Below are positions 53,018 through 59,695 of a stretch of 64,000 bases of DNA, piece after piece; position 1 is the first letter of the stretch, and every line of letters begins with the position of its first letter. Source of the stretch: an uncultured bacterium (GTDB taxonomy: Bacteria; Patescibacteriota; Saccharimonadia; Saccharimonadales; Saccharimonadaceae); contig CALHIM010000011.1 in NCBI GenBank assembly GCA_938030735.1, positions 253,853 to 317,852 on the forward strand, in the 5' to 3' direction. The position numbers were made by a program, and so were the translations under genes. Below the pieces are notes generated by a model that was given only the letters and a program-made list of their open reading frames with translations, searched no databases and was not told where the DNA came from.

Positions 53018-53569
53018 TTATTTTTGCTGAAAATCTTCTCTGTTTGCATCAACTGCAACCCAGCCGTCTTTGTCTACATTTATATCAATTTTAGTATTTT
53101 CACCAGTTGATGTTTTTTCAAAATTCTCAATTCTGGTAATTAATTTTGGATTATCCCCATCTTCTAGGTAAACCTCGCCCTTAGCAGTAAAGTCCCTGTC
53201 TGCATTCATAATACCAATTGCTGAATGGTTTGATTCACTGAGGGTGTAATTTTCAGGGTTTTTGTAATATTCACCAGTTGAGCTTCTTATGGCATCTCCT
53301 GTTTGTAGATGGATCACACCGCCATCATCTGAAATTTTTTTAAGTTTTGAAAAATCCATTTCAGAATTGTCTAAACCTTCAGTTTGACTTTTTTGGAAAA
53401 TTTCTGGTGGGTGGTTTTCTTGATAGTTTTTATAAGCATCGTGGCCAAACCAGCCACCAAGCGCTCCGGCGGTCATTGCTAAAGCGCCAAATTGTTTCAG
53501 CTTCTTTCTACTAATTTTTACTATTTCTTTATTTTGAATTTGATTGTTTTTGTTTTCATAACTTTTCAT
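53018..53569 (-). CDS. Hypothetical membrane-anchored protein
   Basis: 183 residues, not recognised. Basic N-terminus, one short hydrophobic helix at about 28-44 (FGALAMTAGALGGWFGHDAY), then a polar, acidic extracellular part rich in Asp/Glu/Asn/Gly with repeated GD and DG turns (LEDGDNPK, DKDGWVAVDAN). TTGACT-N17-TATAAT on the minus strand ends 9 nt before the ATG, so it looks leaderless. Confidence 0.65.
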   Translation of the reverse strand: MKSYENKNNQIQNKEIVKISRKKLKQFGALAMTAGALGGWFGHDAYKNYQENHPPEIFQKSQTEGLDNSEMDFSKLKKISDDGGVIHLQTGDAIRSSTGEYYKNPENYTLSESNHSAIGIMNADRDFTAKGEVYLEDGDNPKLITRIENFEKTSTGENTKIDINVDKDGWVAVDANREDFQQK

Positions 53570-53578
53570 AATGATTTT

Positions 53579-53607
53579 ATTATAGCATAAAAATAATAAA
53601 AAGTCAA
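53579..53607 (-). promoter_or_regulatory. Promoter of the 183-aa gene
   Basis: Minus-strand TTGACT, 17-nt spacer, TATAAT, 9 nt from the ATG. Confidence 0.78.
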
Positions 53608-53696
53608 TAATAGATTTATAAAAAGCTTGCTTTATCTTTAAAATTAAGGTATAATTGATATTGAAGGAAAATAATAAACCTAAGGAGAAACTTTAA

Positions 53697-53876
53697 ATGG
53701 CACAGCCAAAGAAACAGAGTAGTCCTCGAAAGACTGGTTTGCGACGCAGCCACTTGCGATTGGATTTAGCTCGTCGAGTTAATAAAAAATCACCAGTGAA
53801 AGTTTATACAACTAAAAAACAATCTGGTAAAGCTTTAAATAAGCAACTCGAAGAAAACAAAACGCTAGCTGCTTAA
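53697..53876 (+). CDS. rpmF: 50S ribosomal protein bL32
   Basis: 59 residues, short enough to be missed by length-filtered gene callers. MAQPKKQSSPRKTGLRRSH matches the bL32 N-terminus (MAVPKKKTSRSRKGMRRSH type). The usual bL32 Cys4 zinc ribbon is absent, so this is a cysteine-free bL32. AAGGAG lies 9 nt before the ATG. The 3' end overlaps its terminator. Confidence 0.92.
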   Translation: MAQPKKQSSPRKTGLRRSHLRLDLARRVNKKSPVKVYTTKKQSGKALNKQLEENKTLAA

Positions 53877-53890
53877 TTTGCTGGCGTTTT
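53859..53890 (+). terminator. Terminator overlapping the rpmF 3' end
   Basis: AAAACGCTAGC/GCTGGCGTTTT, 11 bp with one wobble, 10-nt loop containing the rpmF stop, followed by AATTTT. Confidence 0.82.
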
Positions 53891-53899
53891 AATTTTCAC

Positions 53900-53927
53900 T
53901 TGACAAAAAATAATAATATTTTAATAT
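53900..53927 (+). promoter_or_regulatory. nusB operon promoter
   Basis: TTGACA, 16-nt spacer, TAATAT, 21 nt before the nusB ATG. Confidence 0.75.
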
Positions 53928-53948
53928 AGGAAAGAACCTTACGTAAAA

Positions 53949-54404
53949 ATGGCATCAAATAGACATTTAGGAAGGATTGTTGTTCTTCAAACACTTTATG
54001 AATATGAATTTCGCTCTCAGGCACAAGATAAAACTGTTGACTTGGCTGAGATTATTTTTCGAAATATGAAGCAATACGAAGAAGCGATTGGAGATAAGCA
54101 ATTCGTTCAAGATTTATTAAACGGGATTATTGAAAGACAGGTTGAACTGGATACAAAACTTCAGCCAATGGCACCAGAATGGCCAATTTCACAGATTGCG
54201 CGAATTGACCGTAATGTTTTAAGAATGGGGCTTTATGAATTGCTTTATTCTCGGGAAACAGTTCCGCCAAAAGTGGCTATAAATGAAGCAGTTGAGCTTG
54301 CTAAAGCGTTTGGTTCCGATAATTCAAGTAAGTTTATTAACGGCGTATTAGGAACGGCGTATAAGCTTTTTGTGGAGGAACAAAATGGCGAACAAGAAGG
54401 TTGA
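53949..54404 (+). CDS. nusB: Transcription antitermination factor NusB
   Basis: 151 residues, all-helical NusB fold. N-terminal NRHLGRIVVLQTLYEYEF corresponds to the RNA-binding Arg-rich helix, and IARIDRNVLRMGLYELLY and PPKVAINEAVELAKAFGSDNSSKFINGVLG are the family's most conserved stretches. It acts with NusE/S10 in rRNA antitermination. First gene of nusB-Nudix-rnc. Confidence 0.95.
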   Translation: MASNRHLGRIVVLQTLYEYEFRSQAQDKTVDLAEIIFRNMKQYEEAIGDKQFVQDLLNGIIERQVELDTKLQPMAPEWPISQIARIDRNVLRMGLYELLYSRETVPPKVAINEAVELAKAFGSDNSSKFINGVLGTAYKLFVEEQNGEQEG

Positions 54405-54882
54405 ACATTTTCGAAAATATTTTCATAGAACACGCAGGTCTTCAATTCAGGAAATTGTTCGTGAACCAACCGCTGGTGGCGTAATTTTTCGTCGTAATCA
54501 AAAAAATGAAGTTGAAATTTTGCTGATTCAAGATTCGAAAGACCGCTGGACAATTCCGAAAGGCCATATCGAAGAAGGAGAAACGGCTCAAGAAACTGCT
54601 AAGCGTGAAATTGGGGAAGAAGCGGGTCTTCATGATGTAAAAATTATTGGCTGGCTTGGTAAAATCAATTTTCGATATAGGCGAATTGATAAGCTTGTTT
54701 TAATGACGACTCAAGTTTTTTTAGTGAAAGCGCTTGGTGATACTGATGCAATTCAAAAAGAAGATTGGATGAATGGTATTAGATGGTTTAGTTTTTCTGA
54801 TGCGTTGGATGAGATTGAATATGAAGATATCGGTAAGCTAATTTTGCTTGCGATGAAAAAAATTAGACAGGAGAACTTATAA
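54385..54882 (+). CDS. Nudix hydrolase
   Basis: 165 residues from ATG 54385, preceded by GGAGGA. An in-frame GTG at 54370 overlaps that SD. Overlaps nusB by 20 nt. The Nudix box is complete: GHIEEGETAQETAKREIGEE (GX5EX7REUXEEXGU). A basic N-terminal extension of about 25 residues precedes it. These enzymes hydrolyse nucleoside diphosphates linked to a second group. Placement between nusB and rnc hints at RNA-related substrates, but that is inference. Confidence 0.92.
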   Translation: MANKKVEHFRKYFHRTRRSSIQEIVREPTAGGVIFRRNQKNEVEILLIQDSKDRWTIPKGHIEEGETAQETAKREIGEEAGLHDVKIIGWLGKINFRYRRIDKLVLMTTQVFLVKALGDTDAIQKEDWMNGIRWFSFSDALDEIEYEDIGKLILLAMKKIRQENL

Positions 54883-55598
54883 TGAGTGGAATTTTATTGG
54901 CGCCCTATCATGAATGGGCGAAAGAGAAACTTGGTTATGATTTCGAAAATATTGATTTATTGGTGACTGCATTAACGCATCGAAGCTATTTAAACGAACA
55001 TAAAAAGTCGGCAAGCGAGCATAATGAACGACTTGAATTTTTGGGTGATGCGGTTTTAGAGCTCGTTACTACTGATTTTCTATTTTCGAACTATGATAAG
55101 CCTGAGGGAATTTTAACAGCTTGGCGCTCAGCGTTAGTTAGAACTGAAAGTATTGGTGCGGCTGGCGAAAGACTTGGTTATGAAAAATTAATTCGGATGA
55201 GCCGTGGTGAAAAACAAGGTTCTGCAAGGGCTCGCCAGCAGATTTTGGCAAATGCTTTCGAAGCAACTACGGGTGCTATTTATCTTGATAAGGGCTATGA
55301 GGCTGCAAAAAAATACATCACAGATAATATTCTGAGTACTTTGCCACAAATTCTAGAGGAAGAATCTTGGCGCGATCCAAAGAGTTATTTACAAGAGATT
55401 TCGCAAGCAAGAGATGGTTTTACACCAATTTATAAGGTTCTTAAAGAGGACGGCCCAGACCACGATAAGAATTTTACTCTTGGTGTTTTTGTTGGTGATA
55501 AAAAAATGGGTGAAGGTGAAGGCCCAAGCAAACAAACTGCTCAACAAGAAGCAGCTCGAGAGGCAATTCGAAAATATAAGAATAACGAAAAGAGATAA
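54882..55598 (+). CDS. rnc: Ribonuclease III
   Basis: 238 residues. Signature NERLEFLGDAVLELV at about 48-62, second catalytic Glu near 127 (NAFEATTGAIYLD), and a C-terminal double-stranded RNA-binding domain from about 164 (DPKSYLQEISQ ... KQTAQQEAAREAIRKY). Processes rRNA precursors and structured mRNAs. Start overlaps the Nudix stop by one base (TAATG). Confidence 0.97.
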   Translation: MSGILLAPYHEWAKEKLGYDFENIDLLVTALTHRSYLNEHKKSASEHNERLEFLGDAVLELVTTDFLFSNYDKPEGILTAWRSALVRTESIGAAGERLGYEKLIRMSRGEKQGSARARQQILANAFEATTGAIYLDKGYEAAKKYITDNILSTLPQILEEESWRDPKSYLQEISQARDGFTPIYKVLKEDGPDHDKNFTLGVFVGDKKMGEGEGPSKQTAQQEAAREAIRKYKNNEKR

Positions 55599-55601
55599 GT
55601 T

Positions 55602-56963
55602 GTGAATAATTTCGAAAGCAATTTTGGTAAAAATGAACTTCTTGATACAAGGGAGGTTTTTAAAGAGTCAGAGCCAAAAGTTATTTCAACATTTACTCCA
55701 GAAAATGCAAATGAGGCAAAGTCTGAATTTCTTGAGAATGATAATCTTTCTCGGCCAAATAATAAATATGAAAAGCTAAATAGTGGTGAAATTGAAAATC
55801 TTTACCAAAATATTTCGAACGCAATTCTAGTAGTTGAAAACGACAATTCGCTTGGTGAGATTGAGCGAGAAATGTACAATACTCAACTTGAAACGAGAAT
55901 TAAAACTGTTAAAATGCTTGAGGCGGCTTATGATTTTCGAAAAGCCGAAAGTTTAGCGGATAGGCAAAAAGCCCAAGAAGAATTTATGAAAAATAATATC
56001 GAAGTTTATGGTGAGCCAGACCTTGAAACATTCCATTCTCTACTTTCGGACAAAATTACAAAAATTGAATCTTTAGAGCTTGATGAAAAAGGTGAAAAAA
56101 TCCGTTCAGAGTTTTATGAACTGATTGAAAAAGATGAAAATGTAAGTCAAGATCTAAAAAGATTCAAGCCGAGTGATGAGGTTTTTTATAATTTTGGTGA
56201 GATTATTAAAGACTTATACTCAAAGCAGTTAGAACTTATTCCTGAAAAAGATGACGATAGTTATTCGGCAGAGGAAATTTTTGAGGTGTTCGAAAATATT
56301 TTGAAAGATTTTGAAAATGATGGATTTTCGGAATTTGATGTTGAATGGAAGGACTCTGGCGCTATTGCAGTTTCAGCGAAAGATAAGAAGATCTTTATTC
56401 CTAAAAATCGAAAACCAGTTTCGAAAAAAGAGCTTGAAGGCTTGGTCGTGCATGAAATTGGAACACACTATATGCGCGCTCAAATGGGTGAAATCTATAA
56501 TAACCAAGCTTTGAGAACTGGCCTTGATGGCTACATGAATACTGAAGAAGGGATTGCTCGTGCTATGGAAATGGCTGTAAAAGGTGACTATCGAGAAGCA
56601 GGTGTTCAGCATTATTTGACTGCAGGTTTTGCTTATTTTAATAATATGAGTTTTCGTAAGGCTTTTGAAACTAATTGGAGAATGGGCATTTTAGACGGAA
56701 AAAATAATTTTTCGGAAGAGAATATCGATAAAAAACGTCAAATTGCTTATAGAAATACGCAGAGGATTTTTCGTGGAACTGATGAATTACCTTGGTTTAA
56801 AGATCTGAGCTATTTTAACGGTGGTCAAGAGATTTGGAAATATATTGAAGAAAATATTGATTCACCAACGCTAATTGATGATTTTTTGCTTGGTGGAAAA
56901 AATGATTTACTCAACTTGGATCAGCAAAGGCAGATTTATGAGCTTAAGGTTGGAAAGAAATAG
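55602..56963 (+). CDS. DUF1704-type putative metallopeptidase
   Basis: 453 residues, GTG start 3 nt after rnc. The N-terminal 230 residues are acidic and helical. The C-terminal half has VVHEIGTHYMRAQMG (His284, Glu285, His289) followed about 25 residues later by NTEEGIARAME (Glu315/316), the HExxxH plus downstream Glu arrangement of DUF1704. Eukaryotic members of that family include the tubulin tyrosine carboxypeptidase MATCAP. A peptidase or carboxypeptidase role is therefore likely; substrate unknown. No signal peptide, so cytoplasmic. Confidence 0.82.
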   Translation: MNNFESNFGKNELLDTREVFKESEPKVISTFTPENANEAKSEFLENDNLSRPNNKYEKLNSGEIENLYQNISNAILVVENDNSLGEIEREMYNTQLETRIKTVKMLEAAYDFRKAESLADRQKAQEEFMKNNIEVYGEPDLETFHSLLSDKITKIESLELDEKGEKIRSEFYELIEKDENVSQDLKRFKPSDEVFYNFGEIIKDLYSKQLELIPEKDDDSYSAEEIFEVFENILKDFENDGFSEFDVEWKDSGAIAVSAKDKKIFIPKNRKPVSKKELEGLVVHEIGTHYMRAQMGEIYNNQALRTGLDGYMNTEEGIARAMEMAVKGDYREAGVQHYLTAGFAYFNNMSFRKAFETNWRMGILDGKNNFSEENIDKKRQIAYRNTQRIFRGTDELPWFKDLSYFNGGQEIWKYIEENIDSPTLIDDFLLGGKNDLLNLDQQRQIYELKVGKK

Positions 56964-56964
56964 T

Positions 56965-56993
56965 TTGACAAAAAGTTTATAATATGGTAAAAT
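56965..56993 (+). promoter_or_regulatory. rimB-rimK promoter
   Basis: TTGACA, 17-nt spacer, TAAAAT, about 40 nt before the ATG, directly after the DUF1704 stop. Confidence 0.8.
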
Positions 56994-57033
56994 TTTTATA
57001 ATTTGAGGGTAAAAATATCAAGGAATAGGTTTT

Positions 57034-57480
57034 ATGGAAGAAAAGACGATTTTTGGAACTTTCGAAGACGTGGCTTTTGTTAGTGTTGGTGGTGATAGAA
57101 TTTCTGGCGTGAGGTCTATTGCTAAGATTGATACGGGAGCTTTTTCTGGTGTTGTGCATGCTGAAAATATTTTTGAAAAGGATGGAGAGTTAAGTTTTGA
57201 CTTGTTAGGCGATAAAAAACTACATTTTAAAACACGGAGTTTTAGATTTCGAACAGTTAAAAATACACACGGTGGCTCAAAAACTCGATATTTAGTTAAA
57301 TTTAAAATTTTAATTGAGGGAAGAGAATTTGAAGCTTTGTTTGGTCTGGATGATCGTTCTAAAATGAAATTTGAGATGTTGATTGGTCGAGCTTTTCTGA
57401 TTAAAAATAATATTTTGGTCGACTCGCGCCGAAAAATTGATCTTGACGAAGAATGGAAATTAATGGGAGAAAAACAGTAA
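57034..57480 (+). CDS. rimB: RimB-type retropepsin-like protease (PF05618)
   Basis: 148 residues. IAKIDTGAFSGVVHAE is the family's aspartic-protease-like active-site segment (usually AKIDTGAxTSALHA), followed by a hydrophobic LIGRAFLIKNNILVD similar to the retropepsin second half. In Pseudomonas, RimB trims the glutamate tail that RimK adds to ribosomal protein S6. AAGGAAT precedes the ATG and the stop overlaps rimK (TAATG), so the two are co-expressed. Confidence 0.8.
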   Translation: MEEKTIFGTFEDVAFVSVGGDRISGVRSIAKIDTGAFSGVVHAENIFEKDGELSFDLLGDKKLHFKTRSFRFRTVKNTHGGSKTRYLVKFKILIEGREFEALFGLDDRSKMKFEMLIGRAFLIKNNILVDSRRKIDLDEEWKLMGEKQ

Positions 57481-58397
57481 TGAGAATTGCAATTTTGTCG
57501 AATGGGCCAGGGAATTATTCGACGAAACGATTACGAGAAGAAGCAGAGAAACGTGGCCATGAGGTTGAGATAATCGCTTACAAAAAATGCTATGTTTCGA
57601 TTGATGAAAAAAATCCAAAAGTTATGTATGATGGTGAGAATATTGGTAAATTCGATGCCTTTATTCCACGAATTGCTAGCCATATGACTGAATATGGCAC
57701 GTCCGTAGTTCGCCAACTAGAAACAGCTTATCCGCGAGCATTTTTTGTGAATCGTTCAATAGCAATCACGCGTGCTCGTGATAAGTTGCGTTCAACTCAA
57801 ATTATGGCAAAATATGGTGTTTCAATTCCTAAAACGGTGTTTTCTCGAAATTCGAACGATATCGATGACCTTTTGGAGGAAATTGGTGGAACGCCTGCAA
57901 TCATTAAACTTGCTCGTGGAACTCACGGAAATGGTGTAGTTTTGGCGGAAACTAAAAAAGCCGCAAAATCAGTGCTTCAAGCTTTCTATTTAACAAATTC
58001 AGACGGCACAAACGTTCTTTTGCAAGAATTTATTAAAGAGTCAGCAGGAACGGATATTCGTGCTTTTGTGGTTGGTTCGCAAGTTGTAGCAAGTATGAAA
58101 CGGCAGAGTTTAGATGATGATTTTCGTTCGAATTTGCACAAAGGTGGATTAGGTGAGCCAATTAAACTTACACCTGAAGAAAAGCGAATGGCGGTTCGTG
58201 CGGCGAAGGCGATGGGCTTAACAGTTGCTGGCGTTGATTTAATGCGTTCGGCGCGTGGTCCGTTGGTTTTGGAGGTTAATGCGAGCCCAGGTTTCGGAAT
58301 CGAGAAAGTGACATATCGTGATGTTGCAGGTAAAATTATTGATTATATCGAGCGAAATGCAAAACGTGGCAATAAAAAAGATAAAATTGGAGCATAA
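57480..58397 (+). CDS. rimK: RimK-like ATP-grasp glutamate ligase
   Basis: 305 residues from ATG 57480, which overlaps the rimB stop; an in-frame ATG 27 nt earlier lies inside rimB and is less likely. ATP-grasp features: PAIIKLARGTHGNGVVLAE glycine-rich loop, VLLQEFIKESAGTDIRAFVVG, and LVLEVNASPGFGIEK metal-binding region. RimK adds glutamates to the S6 C-terminus and makes poly-Glu. Specificity is inferred from similarity and pairing with RimB. Confidence 0.92.
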   Translation: MRIAILSNGPGNYSTKRLREEAEKRGHEVEIIAYKKCYVSIDEKNPKVMYDGENIGKFDAFIPRIASHMTEYGTSVVRQLETAYPRAFFVNRSIAITRARDKLRSTQIMAKYGVSIPKTVFSRNSNDIDDLLEEIGGTPAIIKLARGTHGNGVVLAETKKAAKSVLQAFYLTNSDGTNVLLQEFIKESAGTDIRAFVVGSQVVASMKRQSLDDDFRSNLHKGGLGEPIKLTPEEKRMAVRAAKAMGLTVAGVDLMRSARGPLVLEVNASPGFGIEKVTYRDVAGKIIDYIERNAKRGNKKDKIGA

Positions 58398-58405
58398 AAA
58401 TTTAA

Positions 58406-58431
58406 AAAAGCGCAATCTATTTTGCGCTTTT
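58406..58431. terminator. Bidirectional terminator after rimK
   Basis: AAAAGCGCAA/TTGCGCTTTT perfect stem with loop TCTATT between convergent genes. Confidence 0.85.
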
Positions 58432-58776
58432 AAATTGGACTTTGATTTCGAATTTTTTGCCTTTTTTATATAGCTTGATATTATCGAAATCAATATTATC
58501 CTTTTTCGAAATTTCACCAAGGTTTAACTCTGCTTTTTTGGCTTCATTCTCGTTTGAGAACTCCAAAGTCGCAGAATTATCTTCAACCTTTCGGAGAATT
58601 TCGGTTTTCAGTGAATTTATTTCATTTTCATGAAAATAGCTCATGATAGGGCAGATCACAAAAAACCAAACTACCGTAAGAAAAAGTAAGCCACAGAACA
58701 TAAGGGCTATATATTCGCCACCATATCTTTGCCAATCGAGCTTTATCTCTTTCCATTTTTCTTTCGAAAATTTCAT
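58417..58776 (-). CDS. Small single-span membrane protein
   Basis: 119 residues, not recognised. One hydrophobic helix at about 20-45 (YIALMFCGLLFLTVVWFFVI), then a Glu/Lys-rich helical domain. GGAGGG lies before the ATG and TTGACT-N18-TATAAT further upstream. Its 3' end overlaps the rimK terminator. Confidence 0.65.
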   Translation of the reverse strand: MKFSKEKWKEIKLDWQRYGGEYIALMFCGLLFLTVVWFFVICPIMSYFHENEINSLKTEILRKVEDNSATLEFSNENEAKKAELNLGEISKKDNIDFDNIKLYKKGKKFEIKVQFKSAK

Positions 58777-58808
58777 CGTTCACCCTCCAAATGCACTAAA
58801 CTTTCAAA

Positions 58809-58838
58809 ATTATAACATGATTTTAATAAAAAAGTCAA
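58809..58838 (-). promoter_or_regulatory. Promoter of the 119-aa gene
   Basis: Minus-strand TTGACT, 18-nt spacer, TATAAT. Confidence 0.75.
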
Positions 58839-58854
58839 TGTTCGTAAATAACTC

Positions 58855-58883
58855 TTGATTTTTTTTATAAAATTTGTTAAAAT
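58855..58883 (+). promoter_or_regulatory. rpsP promoter
   Basis: TTGATT, 17-nt spacer, TAAAAT, 39 nt before the ATG. Confidence 0.75.
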
Positions 58884-58922
58884 GGTGAAGCTATAAAAGT
58901 TAATAAAAGGGAAATAGTCTAA

Positions 58923-59261
58923 ATGCTAGCAATCAGATTACAGCGATTAGGTCGCAAAGGTTATCCTGTTTATCGCGTAGCGGTTCAGGAAGCGCATCGG
59001 CATCCGTCGAGTGGGCGCGTAGTTAGCTATGTTGGTTCATATAACCCACATACGAAAGAAGTCAAAATTGAAAAAGAATTGGCTGAAAAATATCTTTATA
59101 ACGGTGCACAGCCAACTCCACGAGTTGTGAAACTTTTGGAAGAAGCAGGAATTGAAATGCCAAAATGGGTTAAAAAACCTGCACAAAAAACTCGTGCAAT
59201 CAAAAATGCCGAAAAACTTCGCCGTAACCAACCAAAAGAAGAAGTTACCGAAGAAGCTTAA
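58923..59261 (+). CDS. rpsP: 30S ribosomal protein bS16
   Basis: 112 residues. MLAIRLQRLGRKGYPVYRVA and GSYNPHTKEVKIEKELAEKYLYNGAQPTPRV are typical bS16; the C-terminus adds a Lys/Glu-rich tail of about 25 residues. Transcribed alone here, without the rimM-trmD-rplS partners common elsewhere. Confidence 0.97.
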   Translation: MLAIRLQRLGRKGYPVYRVAVQEAHRHPSSGRVVSYVGSYNPHTKEVKIEKELAEKYLYNGAQPTPRVVKLLEEAGIEMPKWVKKPAQKTRAIKNAEKLRRNQPKEEVTEEA

Positions 59262-59267
59262 AACTAA

Positions 59268-59298
59268 AAAATCACTTTTCATTTCGAAAGGTGATTTT
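59268..59298 (+). terminator. rpsP terminator
   Basis: AAAATCACTTTTC/GAAAGGTGATTTT, 13 bp with one wobble, followed by ATTTTTTGG. Confidence 0.85.
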
Positions 59299-59315
59299 AT
59301 TTTTTGGTAAAAGAA

Positions 59316-59337
59316 AAAGCCAGCACTTGCTGACTTT
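59316..59337 (-). terminator. Terminator of the 78-aa membrane protein gene
   Basis: AAAGCCAGC/GCTGACTTT hairpin with one mismatch overlapping the stop codon, then TTCTTTT on the minus strand; same design as 29665-29686. Confidence 0.75.
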
Positions 59338-59572
59338 AATTTGCTGGCAAAGAAATTATGATTTTCTTTTTATTGCCAGAATCTTCTATTTTATAATCTA
59401 GCTTTAATTTTTTAGCAGCTTCTATATAGCTAGTAAGATTGCTGTTTTCAACTATGACTTCCCTTGTAGCCGTTGATCTCCCTAATAAGAGAATTCCTAA
59501 CATTAATAAGGAAAGGGCAGCAAGAGTAAGTATGATGCATCCGAAGCCCCAATCTTCATCCGAATGATGCAT
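59336..59572 (-). CDS. Small single-span membrane protein
   Basis: 78 residues from the ATG at 59572, chosen because GGAGGT lies 8 nt upstream (a longer frame from 59614 runs through that SD). The N-terminus MHHSDEDWGFG precedes one hydrophobic helix (CIILTLAALSLLMLGILLLG) and a basic/polar tail. Not recognised. Confidence 0.65.
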   Translation of the reverse strand: MHHSDEDWGFGCIILTLAALSLLMLGILLLGRSTATREVIVENSNLTSYIEAAKKLKLDYKIEDSGNKKKIIISLPAN

Positions 59573-59604
59573 AGAAAAATACCTCCAAAAAATAGAATAT
59601 ATAA

Positions 59605-59633
59605 ATAATAACACTTTTAATTTATTTTGTCAA
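59605..59633 (-). promoter_or_regulatory. Promoter of the 78-aa gene
   Basis: Minus-strand TTGACA, 17-nt spacer, TATTAT; back to back with the glgP promoter. Confidence 0.75.
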
Positions 59634-59637
59634 TAAT

Positions 59638-59666
59638 TTGATAAAAATTTGAAAATTTGATAAAAT
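59638..59666 (+). promoter_or_regulatory. glgP promoter
   Basis: TTGATA, 17-nt spacer, TAAAAT, 29 nt before the GTG. Confidence 0.72.
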
Positions 59667-59695
59667 ATAAACATAAGAATAATCTAAAAGGAAAA

